Part shown: piece by piece, positions 1 through 7,509 of the stretch
Layout: each line of letters begins with the position of its first letter
How positions within the stretch are numbered: the first letter of the stretch is position 1
Assembly (NCBI GenBank): GCA_030526005.1
Contig: JAUNDP010000007.1
Span: forward strand, 1 to 64,000
Reading direction: 5' to 3'
From: Eubacteriales bacterium
GTDB lineage: Bacteria; Bacillota; Clostridia; Lachnospirales; Lachnospiraceae
Length of the DNA: 64,000 nucleotides
Notes under the pieces: generated by a model
What the model was told of the DNA's origin: nothing
The model's input: only the letters and a program-made list of their open reading frames with translations
Database searches by the model: none
Program-made: the position numbers and the translations under genes

Positions 1-20
1 CCTTTTGTACCTTTTGTACC
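1..20. repeat. 9-bp tandem repeat before integrase
   Basis: The unit CCTTTTGTA occurs twice in direct tandem and is followed by CC. It sits 32 bases upstream of the integrase start, inside the mobile element. Such repeats near int can be recombinase or excisionase sites, but nothing here proves that. Confidence 0.4.
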
Positions 21-51
21 GTAAAAAATAATTTGAACAGGAGGGAATAAG

Positions 52-1161
52 ATGTGGGTTGAGGAAACCAAATCAGGAAAATATAAATATGTGGAACAGT
101 ATACCGACTATCTGACAGGAAAGAAAAAGCGTGTATCTGTAACCATGAGCAAGAACACTGCCGCCACCAGGCGCACAGCTACAGAAACATTGCTTAGAAT
201 GATCGAGGAACGTCAAAGCACACCGAAGAAAACGGAAGATCTGACCCTTAGTGATCTGGTGAGTAAATATCTAAATTATCAAGAATTGACTGTGAAGCCA
301 TCAACATACCGAAGAAATTTCTATCAGTGCAGCAGTCTTATAAAACTTCTGGGAGCGGATGTCCTTATAAGTCGCTTAACAGCTAACTATATTAATGAAT
401 GTTTTGTCAGATCTGGGAAAGCTTCAGGAACATTAAATGAACACCGGACACGCTTATTGGCTCTTTTAAGATGGGGATATGAAAACGACTATGTGGAGGA
501 TGCGGCGCTGATCGAGAAGATCAAGCCTTTTAAAGATCAAACACATAGGGAGAAAATACAGGATAAATACTTAGAACAACAGGAACTAGGCAAGCTAATC
601 TCTGCAATGAAAATAAAAAAATGGCAGTTGCTTACCCGTTTCCTTGCCCTGTCTGGTCTGCGGATCGGGGAAGCCATTGCCCTGAATGTTGCTGATATTG
701 ATTTTTCCGAACGTGTAATACATATCAATAAGACCTTTGACGCTAATAATAAGATTGTAAACACTCCTAAAACCCTGTGTTCTATTCGTGATATTTATCT
801 ACAACCAGAATTAGAGGCTATCTGTAAAGAGATCATACAATACACACGGCTTGAGGGTCTATGTTGTGGCTATCGCACAAATTTATTTATCAGTGACAAG
901 AAAGGCTCATATATAAATCTATTCTCATATGATAAATATCTGCGCAAGAACTCTATTAAAATTATAGGCAGACCTATAACGGCGCACACATTAAGGCACA
1001 CACATGCTTCCTTGCTCTTGGCTAATGGGGTAAACATTGAAACGATCGCTAGAAGATTAGGACATGAAAACAGCTCTATCACAAAAGAAATTTACTTGCA
1101 TGTGACAGAAAAATTAACCCAAAAGGACAACGAGCAACTCCATGAGGTGCAGATCATTTAA
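52..1161 (+). CDS. int: tyrosine-type site-specific integrase of a mobile element
   Basis: Catalyses integration and excision of the element whose right end is in this window. The 369 residues follow the Tn916/phage integrase layout: an N-terminal arm-binding part (about 1-65), a SAM-like core-binding domain (about 65-155) and a catalytic domain (about 175-355). The catalytic set is visible: Arg204 in SGLRIGEA, a likely Lys240, His312 and Arg315 in HTLRHTH, His338 in LGHEN and the nucleophile Tyr348. The ribosome site AGGAGGG is 6 bases before the ATG. The gene is the last one before the attachment scar at 1319-1338, the normal place for an integrase. The element could be an ICE, a transposon or a prophage; the cargo lies outside the window. 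Confidence 0.93.
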   Translation: MWVEETKSGKYKYVEQYTDYLTGKKKRVSVTMSKNTAATRRTATETLLRMIEERQSTPKKTEDLTLSDLVSKYLNYQELTVKPSTYRRNFYQCSSLIKLLGADVLISRLTANYINECFVRSGKASGTLNEHRTRLLALLRWGYENDYVEDAALIEKIKPFKDQTHREKIQDKYLEQQELGKLISAMKIKKWQLLTRFLALSGLRIGEAIALNVADIDFSERVIHINKTFDANNKIVNTPKTLCSIRDIYLQPELEAICKEIIQYTRLEGLCCGYRTNLFISDKKGSYINLFSYDKYLRKNSIKIIGRPITAHTLRHTHASLLLANGVNIETIARRLGHENSSITKEIYLHVTEKLTQKDNEQLHEVQII

Positions 1162-1190
1162 AAGCCGATTTTAAGAGTGGGGGGATAAAA

Positions 1191-1293
1191 AGGGGACACG
1201 AGGGGACAAAAAGGGGATTTTTTTTGCCGCCTCTTGCCGCCAAAATGCAAAGAAAGAAGCCCTAAAACGTTGATTTTATAACATTTTGCCGCC
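1191..1293. repeat. repeated putative integrase arm-binding sites
   Basis: Between int and the attachment scar there are three AGGGGA repeats (1191, 1201, 1212) and three TGCCGCC repeats (1225-1231, 1235-1241, 1287-1293). Short repeats of this sort beside the core site are typical of arm-type sites bound by the N-terminal domain of tyrosine integrases. The function is inferred from position and repetition only. Confidence 0.5.
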
Positions 1294-1318
1294 TCCTGCA
1301 TATCTCACGACACTAAAA

Positions 1319-1338
1319 TTCGATTCCGGTCGCCGGCA
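1319..1338 (+). other. attachment-site scar: 3' end of a tRNA gene
   Basis: The 20 bases from 1319 to 1338 read as a T-loop (TTCGATT), the 3' strand of a T-stem (CCGGT), the 3' strand of an acceptor stem (CGCCGGC) and a discriminator A. The bases just before do not complete a tRNA. This is what remains at the distal end when an element integrates into the 3' end of a tRNA gene: the intact tRNA should lie beyond the left end of the element. The acceptor sequence would suit a Thr or Leu tRNA of this group, but the isoacceptor cannot be told from the fragment. Confidence 0.72.
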
Positions 1339-1358
1339 TTGAATTTATATGTAGAAGT

Positions 1359-1403
1359 AAAAGACGAAGACGTTGATAAATCAATGGTTTTCGTCTTTTT
1401 TTC
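1359..1403 (+). terminator. rho-independent terminator, probably of the original tRNA transcript
   Basis: Inverted repeat AAAGACGAA / TTCGTCTTT with a loop of about 22 bases, followed by a T-run. It starts about 20 bases after the tRNA fragment and so was probably the terminator of the tRNA gene before the element inserted. Confidence 0.65.
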
Positions 1404-1409
1404 TTTATA

Positions 1410-1432
1410 TTTTACCGTATATGGCGGTAAAA
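1410..1432. promoter_or_regulatory. dyad upstream of cysK, possible sulfur-regulator operator
   Basis: TTTTACCG and CGGTAAAA form a perfect 8-base inverted repeat around a 7-base spacer, 117 bases upstream of cysK. It is not followed by a T-run, so it is unlikely to be a terminator for the plus strand. Related TTTACC/GGTAAA dyads lie upstream of both metY genes. The operator role is inferred. Confidence 0.35.
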
Positions 1433-1548
1433 AAATCTTCTTTTTGCTCCTAAATTTAAAGAAAAATTTTTCCAGACGACGAAAAATACTTTTTTTTGAG
1501 AGCAATATGATATATGATTAGAAAAAAGAAAGGACATGGTGATGCAGC

Positions 1549-2478
1549 ATGAAAAATATTTATAAAGGAACATTGGGATTGATTGGAAATACACCGCTTG
1601 TAGAGATGATTCATCTTGAGAAAAAATATAAATTGGAAGCAACAATTCTGGCAAAACTGGAATATTTAAACCCAGCGGGGAGTGTGAAAGACCGCGCTGC
1701 AAAAGAGATGATTGAAGAGGCGGAGAGAAGGGGAATTTTAAAAGAGGGTTCGGTCATTATTGAACCGACTTCCGGAAATACAGGGATCGGGCTTGCAGCG
1801 ATTGCGGCTGCAAAAGGATATCGCATGATTCTGACGATGCCGGAGACGATGAGCATTGAGCGCAGAAATATGCTGAAAGCATACGGAGCAGAGGTTGTTC
1901 TGACAGAAGGATCAAAAGGAATGAAAGGTGCGATTGAAAAAGCCGAGGCTCTGGCGGCAGAGACAGAAAACAGCTTTATTCCGGGGCAGTTTGACAATCC
2001 TGCAAATGCGCAGGCGCACAGAAAGACGACAGGACCTGAAATCTGGAGAGATACAGAAGGAGAGGTTGACATTTTTGTGGCTGGCGTAGGCACAGGCGGA
2101 ACACTGACAGGCACGGGAGAATATCTGAAGGAAAAGAACAGTAAAATTCAGATCGTCGCAGTGGAACCGGCGTTGTCTCCTGTACTGTCCGAGGGCAGAA
2201 GCGGGGCACATGGAATTCAGGGAATCGGTGCAGGTTTTGTGCCAAAAGTTCTGAACACAGAAATTTACGATGAAGTGATGACCGTAGAAAATGAAGACGC
2301 ATTTGCATTTGGAAAAGAAATCGCAAGGACAGAGGGGATTTTAGTCGGCATTTCATCCGGAGCAGCGATGAGCGCGGCGGTAAAACTGGCGCAGCACCCT
2401 GAAAATAAAGGAAAGACGATTGTTGTCATGTTGCCGGACAGCGGAGACCGCTATTATTCCACACCGCTGTTCCAATAA
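1549..2478 (+). CDS. cysK: cysteine synthase A (O-acetylserine sulfhydrylase)
   Basis: Makes L-cysteine from O-acetylserine and sulfide with pyridoxal phosphate (PLP); cytosolic. At 309 residues it has the usual length. The PLP lysine is Lys47 in NPAGSVKDRA; the substrate loop TSGNTG (about 75-80), the phosphate-binding loop GVGTGGTLTG (about 178-187) and SSGAAMSA near the C-terminus are all present. The ATG is preceded by AAAGAAAGGA about 13 bases upstream; two nearer ATGs are out of frame. It is transcribed alone, from a leader that now begins just after the tRNA terminator, and ends in a terminator at 2504-2567. A dyad at 1410-1432 may place it under the same control as the metY genes. Confidence 0.95.
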   Translation: MKNIYKGTLGLIGNTPLVEMIHLEKKYKLEATILAKLEYLNPAGSVKDRAAKEMIEEAERRGILKEGSVIIEPTSGNTGIGLAAIAAAKGYRMILTMPETMSIERRNMLKAYGAEVVLTEGSKGMKGAIEKAEALAAETENSFIPGQFDNPANAQAHRKTTGPEIWRDTEGEVDIFVAGVGTGGTLTGTGEYLKEKNSKIQIVAVEPALSPVLSEGRSGAHGIQGIGAGFVPKVLNTEIYDEVMTVENEDAFAFGKEIARTEGILVGISSGAAMSAAVKLAQHPENKGKTIVVMLPDSGDRYYSTPLFQ

Positions 2479-2503
2479 GATTTTTCTGAAAAATAAAAAA
2501 AGA

Positions 2504-2567
2504 AAAAATCAGAGGTTCTTCTCCAAATTCTTTTTAGAATGGGAAGAAATCCTCTGATTTATTTTTT
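2504..2567. terminator. bidirectional terminator between cysK and the deacetylase
   Basis: AAATCAGAGG pairs with CCTCTGATTT, with an A-run before and a T-run after, so it can serve cysK on the plus strand and the converging deacetylase gene on the minus strand. Confidence 0.8.
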
Positions 2568-2576
2568 GGGACTGTT

Positions 2577-4085
2577 TTAGCCCATCGGCGGAACCGGAGT
2601 CGGTCTGGAAGGATCAAACACGGCGGAAGCATCAAACAGATCGGAGAGCAGTTCTGGATTGTAATACATGCGATAACCGTCCAGATTGCGGCGGCCCATA
2701 CGCAGGTAGCTGTCACGCAGCTGAACCCAGTACTGACTGGAATCCACATTACAGTAATAATCGAATCCCTGGCTCTTTAAATAATCAAATTTAGGCTGTC
2801 CCGTATAATCATCGACACCTGTGATATCTGCGCCAAATGCAAAAATGATCTTGTCGCATTCTCCAACAATCGGGGAAACATAAGTCAGCCATTTTTCTGT
2901 ATCTGCCATCAAAGTCTCAAGACTTCGCTCTCCGACATTGATATGGCCCCAGGTGTGGCTGGCAAACTGCCACCCATTTTCTTTCATCGCTGTGGCGACT
3001 GCCGTGGCTTGTGCGACTTCCTGATCCCAGTTGAAATCCGGATGGGCATTTAAAAATTCGATCTGATCCGGATCGAGATTTGGATCATTGATATCGCGGT
3101 ATACCCCGTCTGTGCGATAGCCCAGCACACCGTTATATCCGGTTAAAGCGATTGTTCCCTTCGCACCGCGGTAAGAAAAATCAGGATGCTGCTCCACAAA
3201 GCGGTCAATCAGAGGAACCATGTCGAAGTCGCCGACCGTGACAGAACCGTCTGTCTCCACATATTCTGTCTTGACATCGCCATTTTCGTCGATCACGAGC
3301 TTGGAAGCCATGCCATCGCCGTCCATATAGTGATAATAGCTGACATCATCCTGAGAGAGGACGAAAGGTTTCTTTCCGGGAGGAAGCATGATATCCTGTG
3401 CAACCATGACTCCTTGCTCATTCACCTTTGCGATATCGTCAAGATGTACCAGAACGAATCCTTTTTCATACATAGCCTGCGTAATTTTGTTAAATTCATC
3501 GATCGTGGTCATTACCTGATTGTATCCGCCGGAATCACTGTCACTGTCAAATGCTCTGGAAGGATCTTTGACAAGAGTGTGATAAAAGACATGTGTGATC
3601 TGGTCAATCGGATATGGCACACAAGTATCTTTTGTGGCTTGATATTCAGTAACTTTTTTCTGCAATGTCTGGTTTGATGCGTAATCAGAGGAACCTTTCA
3701 GAAGATCCATAGCGGCATCATAGTCATAACTTGCGGCAAGGCGGTCTGCCTGAGCAATCAGATCTTTGCTCTGGGCGGAAGGTGCAGAAGTCTCAGTTGT
3801 ATTTTGAACTGTTGTTGCCGTTTCTTTCTGGGGTTCCGAATTTTTTTTGTCAGAGGAAGCAGAACCAGGACGTGAGGATGTGTTTGGTTTGTCTGCTTTA
3901 CCACCAGATCTGAGGGCAACCGCCACAGCAAAAATAATGACGCCAATAATAACGACTGCCAGACAACAAAAAAGAACCCTAAGTCTGCGCACATGAGCGA
4001 TACGCTTTTGCTTTTGGATCAGATATTCGCGCCTCATCTCTTCGTCATAGGAAGATCTGCGACGCTGTGGATTGTTTTCATTCAT
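2577..4085 (-). CDS. membrane-anchored polysaccharide deacetylase
   Basis: Likely removes acetyl groups from a cell-envelope or extracellular glycan. The chosen start (ATG at 4085, 502 residues) has GGGAG 10 bases upstream; a longer reading from a TTG at 4127 lacks a ribosome site. After a charged cytoplasmic start there is one membrane segment (about 36-58), a Ser/Thr/Lys/Glu-rich linker, a helical part with TPR-like character (about 110-165) and a C-terminal NodB-like domain. Two metal-binding motifs of carbohydrate esterase family 4 are visible: SQDDV (the Asp motif) and SHTWGH (the HxxxH motif). The domain is larger than a minimal NodB fold and has insertions. The substrate cannot be told. 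It is monocistronic, with a 280-base AT-rich region upstream. Confidence 0.85.
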   Translation of the reverse strand: MNENNPQRRRSSYDEEMRREYLIQKQKRIAHVRRLRVLFCCLAVVIIGVIIFAVAVALRSGGKADKPNTSSRPGSASSDKKNSEPQKETATTVQNTTETSAPSAQSKDLIAQADRLAASYDYDAAMDLLKGSSDYASNQTLQKKVTEYQATKDTCVPYPIDQITHVFYHTLVKDPSRAFDSDSDSGGYNQVMTTIDEFNKITQAMYEKGFVLVHLDDIAKVNEQGVMVAQDIMLPPGKKPFVLSQDDVSYYHYMDGDGMASKLVIDENGDVKTEYVETDGSVTVGDFDMVPLIDRFVEQHPDFSYRGAKGTIALTGYNGVLGYRTDGVYRDINDPNLDPDQIEFLNAHPDFNWDQEVAQATAVATAMKENGWQFASHTWGHINVGERSLETLMADTEKWLTYVSPIVGECDKIIFAFGADITGVDDYTGQPKFDYLKSQGFDYYCNVDSSQYWVQLRDSYLRMGRRNLDGYRMYYNPELLSDLFDASAVFDPSRPTPVPPMG

Positions 4086-4411
4086 TTCATTTTCTCTCCC
4101 TGCATTTTTTATTTTTGTCTTTCTCAAAATAGATCTCGCTGTTTATTTTACAGTATGTATGTACCAGAAATGGGAATTTTTTATGTCGCAAAGTATAGAA
4201 ATTTTACTGGATAGCTCTGTTTTATAAAAACGAAATGATTTGTCGAAAAACTGTGAAATATGTTTAATTTCATTGTATTTTTTTTTGATATATTTGTCAA
4301 TTAAGTTTCAGTTAAGAATTATTAATTTCGGTATATTATTCCAAAAAAAATGCAATTTATTATATGAAAAAATCGGATCAGACAAAAATGCAGGGGTGTG
4401 GAAAAATTAGA

Positions 4412-5200
4412 TCAGACGCTTTGGGCAATATGAGTCAGAAAGAGCTGTCTGATTTTCGGATATTCCCCAAGACCTTTTAAAATACAGGAAACTTCCATTC
4501 CGCTCTGCTCAAACTGACACCGCCAGGAATCGGGATCATCCCCTGCCAGATCATTTTTGGCATGATCGCCTGCGACAATCATAAAAGGTGCAAGTACGAC
4601 ACGGCGTGGATTTAAAGCTTTCAACTGACGCAGGATGGATTCCGTAGATGGATATGCTTCTACTGTTCCCAGAAAGATTCTGGAGTATCCATGATCTTTA
4701 AAGGTATAGTCGAGAGCTGCATAGACAGAATTCGCATAATGGGTCGTTCCATGTCCCATAAGAACGAGCACCTCATCTTCGCGGAGAGAAGAGCCAAGTT
4801 CCTGTGCAACGGCTTCCACAACAAAATCATTGTCCTGCGTCGATGTCAGCAGAGGCGTACCGAAATGAATGGAGGAAAAGTGATCGGAATAGGAGAGAAC
4901 GTCTTGTTTCATCAGATCATTTTCGATTCCGTTGATGACATGGGTTGGCTGAACGATCAGCTCTGAAATGCCGTCCTGGATCATCTGTTCCATTGCTTCA
5001 CAGACGTTTAAAATTCGAATGTGGTCTCGCTCAAAAATTTTTTTGATAATCATCTTGCTTGTCCATGCGCGATAGATGATAAAGTCCGGATACGCATGTG
5101 CAATGTCAGATTCAATTTTATCAATGGTTAATTTTCTTGTGTCATCATGGCTTGTGCCAAAACTGACAACCAAGATCGCTTTCTTATTTTTATGATTCAT
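4412..5200 (-). CDS. cbiK: sirohydrochlorin cobaltochelatase, anaerobic type
   Basis: Inserts Co2+ into sirohydrochlorin (or its precorrin-2 form) in the early-cobalt route to vitamin B12. The 262-residue length, the opening VVSFGTSHDDTR and the two metal-ligand histidine regions GHGTTHYANS and AGDHAKNDLAGDD match CbiK. No signal peptide is present, so it is a cytosolic form and not a periplasmic haem-linked variant. AAAGGA lies 9 bases before the ATG. It diverges from hemA, which supplies the tetrapyrrole precursor; the 267 bases between them must hold both promoters. Confidence 0.92.
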   Translation of the reverse strand: MNHKNKKAILVVSFGTSHDDTRKLTIDKIESDIAHAYPDFIIYRAWTSKMIIKKIFERDHIRILNVCEAMEQMIQDGISELIVQPTHVINGIENDLMKQDVLSYSDHFSSIHFGTPLLTSTQDNDFVVEAVAQELGSSLREDEVLVLMGHGTTHYANSVYAALDYTFKDHGYSRIFLGTVEAYPSTESILRQLKALNPRRVVLAPFMIVAGDHAKNDLAGDDPDSWRCQFEQSGMEVSCILKGLGEYPKIRQLFLTHIAQSV

Positions 5201-5363
5201 AATAAAAAATCCTTTCTTTTTTGATGGAATAAATTCTCTGTTTTTTTAAAAGATCATTGGCAAAAGAATTGCAAAATTAAGATGCGAAAACAGGTTATCA
5301 TTTATCATATTGCTTGTCAATGGGGAGATAAAGGGGAGAAAATGGCGCAAAGAGAAATGGTCT

Positions 5364-5391
5364 TTGACAGAAGAAAACTTTGTGCTATGAT
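5364..5391 (+). promoter_or_regulatory. sigma-A type promoter of hemA
   Basis: TTGACA (5364-5369), a 16-base spacer and TATGAT (5386-5391), about 75 bases upstream of the hemA start. Confidence 0.65.
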
Positions 5392-5467
5392 AAGACCATG
5401 AAAATAGAGCAGGAGACGGTTTAGCCTGATTTTCAGAAAATTAAGAAAAGTGAAGGGATGTACCGAG

Positions 5468-6706
5468 ATGAGTATACAAATGATAGGAATTGATCACAGT
5501 AAAGCCAATATAGACGTGCGGTGTATTTTTTCGTTTACAAAAAAGCAGATGGCTGAGGCTTTGCCGAAAATCAAGGCACAGAAAGGGATTCATGGATGCG
5601 TGATGATCTCGACATGCAACCGCATGGAGCTTTGGGTCAGCTGTGAGGAAGAGATATCATTTTCTCTGTGCGAGCTGTTGTGTGAACTGCGTGAAGTGCC
5701 GGCTGCTTTCTATGGAGATTACTTTACAGAGAGAAAAGGAAAAGAAGCCGTGACGCATCTGTTTGAACTGTCATGCGGACTGAAGTCCAGAATTTTGGGA
5801 GAAGATCAGATTATCACACAGGTAAAAGATGCCCTGGCATTTGCCAGAGAACAATATGTGACAGACAGCGTGCTGGAAGTTTTGTTCCGTATGGCGGTAA
5901 CAGCTGCAAAAAAAGTAAAGACAGAAGTGGTTTTGGCGATTGCAAATCAGTCTGTGATTCATCAGGCGATTCAGGTTCTGAGAGAGATGGGATATCAGTT
6001 TGAGGGAAAAAAGTGCATGGTGATCGGAAATGGCGCAATGGGAAAACTAGCTGCCTCTACGCTGCAGCAGGCAGGAATGGATGTGACTGTCACAGTGAGA
6101 CAGTACCGAAGCGGAATCGTAGATATTCCAAGAGCGTGTAAGAGGATTGATTATGGGGAGAGAATGCGTCTGTTTCCGGAATGTGATATGGTTGTCAGCG
6201 CTACGGCAAGCCCAAACTATACGCTGACAAAAGAAAATGTTGCACAGACGAAAATCGAACATGAGATGGTTTTGCTTGATCTGGCTGTTCCAAGGGATAT
6301 CGACCCTTTGATCGGGGAGAATGATTTTATTCAACTGTATGATATTGACGATTTTCATATTGATGTTCAAAGTCAGCAGCTGAAAGAAAATATTGAAAAG
6401 GCAAAGAAGATTCTGGATGAACAGATGGAGGAATTTTATAAGTGGTATGAATGCCGTGATATGATTCCTAAAATACAGGAAATCAGAGAAAAAGCAGTGG
6501 AAGATTTGAGCTGGAGAATGCAGAAGATCATCAGAGAATTGCCGATGGAATCTGAAAAAAGAGAAAAACTGCGGGAACAGATGGGAAGCGCGGCAGGAAA
6601 AGTGGTAGGAAAGTTGCTGTTTGCTCTGAGAGGAAATATTTCACAGGAAAATTTTCGGGAATGTATGGAAGTACTTTCCAAGCTGTATGCAGAGTCTGAA
6701 TCATGA
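5468..6706 (+). CDS. hemA: glutamyl-tRNA reductase
   Basis: Reduces glutamyl-tRNA(Glu) to glutamate-1-semialdehyde with NADPH, the first committed step of the C5 tetrapyrrole pathway. The start at ATG 5468 gives 412 residues and the usual opening IGIDHSKANID; the GTG at 5450 has a poorer ribosome site, whereas AAGGG lies about 11 bases before 5468. The catalytic Cys50 is in STCNRMEL, the GEDQI motif follows at about 105, the nucleotide-binding GNGAMGKLA is in the middle, and the C-terminal dimerisation helix is complete. The rest of the tetrapyrrole pathway is not in the window. It diverges from cbiK, and a cobalamin riboswitch follows it on the same strand, which suggests a tetrapyrrole/B12 locus that has been reduced or rearranged. 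Confidence 0.95.
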   Translation: MSIQMIGIDHSKANIDVRCIFSFTKKQMAEALPKIKAQKGIHGCVMISTCNRMELWVSCEEEISFSLCELLCELREVPAAFYGDYFTERKGKEAVTHLFELSCGLKSRILGEDQIITQVKDALAFAREQYVTDSVLEVLFRMAVTAAKKVKTEVVLAIANQSVIHQAIQVLREMGYQFEGKKCMVIGNGAMGKLAASTLQQAGMDVTVTVRQYRSGIVDIPRACKRIDYGERMRLFPECDMVVSATASPNYTLTKENVAQTKIEHEMVLLDLAVPRDIDPLIGENDFIQLYDIDDFHIDVQSQQLKENIEKAKKILDEQMEEFYKWYECRDMIPKIQEIREKAVEDLSWRMQKIIRELPMESEKREKLREQMGSAAGKVVGKLLFALRGNISQENFRECMEVLSKLYAESES

Positions 6707-6774
6707 GGCGTCAGAGGACTTGACACTGCAAAGACTGTGTGATAGAATAAAAAACGTATAATTCCATATAACAT

Positions 6775-6955
6775 AGAAAGTGTATCGACAGGTCAGACGA
6801 GTTGTCGATTGAGAGGGAATCAGGTGAGAATCCTGAGCGATCCGGTCACTGTATTTAGGGAGCGATGTCTCAGATAAATCCATTGCGGCAGAGATGCTGT
6901 GAGAAGGAGAGACAGAGCGATGATCTATGAGTCAGGAAACCTGCTTCTTATGTAA
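6775..6955 (+). ncRNA. cobalamin (adenosylcobalamin) riboswitch aptamer
   Basis: The conserved core is readable: GGGAAT-CAGGTGAGAATCCTGAGCG followed by CGGTCACTGT (6814-6851), corresponding to the family pattern of GGGAA, GGTGnnAATCC and CcACTGT, and the B12 box variant AGTCAGGAAACCTGC (about 6930-6944). A hairpin (TGTAAAA/TTTTACA, 6951-6985) and a terminator (7016-7045) follow as the expression platform. The unusual point is that no B12-related gene follows: the next gene is malQ, more than 500 bases on and beyond a second terminator. Confidence 0.87.
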
Positions 6956-7015
6956 AAGGTTAAGACTTCCGAGAAAAGTTTTACATCCTGTCTATCTACC
7001 CACATAGAGAGAGGT

Positions 7016-7045
7016 ATGTCTGTTTTTCGGAACAGGCATTTTTTT
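7016..7045 (+). terminator. riboswitch-controlled terminator
   Basis: ATGTCTGTT pairs with AACAGGCAT (one G-U pair) around a 6-base loop, followed by six T. The CCTGT at 6987-6991 could pair instead with ACAGG in the 3' arm, which would give a mutually exclusive fold of the kind used in riboswitch attenuation. Confidence 0.75.
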
Positions 7046-7405
7046 ATGGAATGACTGCGGAGAGTGTGAACGCAGAACCTTGGATACGGTAATTATGCAG
7101 TAAATTAAACGGCATGGTGAGGAGTCCCGTCCTTTTTTTGAAGATAGGAAGAACATAAATGAAATTATTTTTTCCGCAAGAAAATGATTTCTATCCTCGA
7201 TAATTCCCATCTTTGAAAATGACGGGACAAAATCATCCTCTGAAGAAAAAAAGTAAAAAAATAACCCCTGGGGAGGCTTGTGCCGCAGGGAAAAACAGCG
7301 TATGATGAAGAAGATAACAAATACTCGAAAGGTATTGTTACTGTCAAAAAAATAAAGTCTCTAAAAAAACTCCTAAAAAGTACCGCATTTTGGCGGTACT
7401 TTTTT
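7046..7405 (+). other. untranslated stretch between riboswitch and malQ, possible non-coding RNA
   Basis: No open frame with a ribosome site was found over this stretch on either strand. It can form local structure: GTCCCGTC (about 7123-7130) is complementary to GACGGGAC (about 7220-7227), and CCCCTGGGG plus a small ATAC/GTAT hairpin occur near the 3' end. It finishes in a strong terminator at 7375-7405. If the riboswitch allows read-through, the product would be an RNA of about 360 bases without a protein. It may equally be the decayed remnant of a deleted B12 gene. Confidence 0.4.
7375..7405 (+). terminator. strong rho-independent terminator upstream of malQ
   Basis: AAAAAGTACCGC and GCGGTACTTTTTT form a stem with a 6-base loop and a T-run. 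It separates the riboswitch transcript from malQ. Confidence 0.85.
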
Positions 7406-7509
7406 GTTATATAAAAAAGAAATGACGGAAGAACGTCTGGTGTGGTATGATGATAAAAACGAAGTCCCAAAGGAACAGAAGGGACAGAAAGATCAAATGA
7501 GGTGAGAAA

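Noticed and set aside
1410-1432. Dyad before cysK read as a terminator
   Set aside because: No T-run follows on the plus strand, and the tRNA already has a terminator just upstream.
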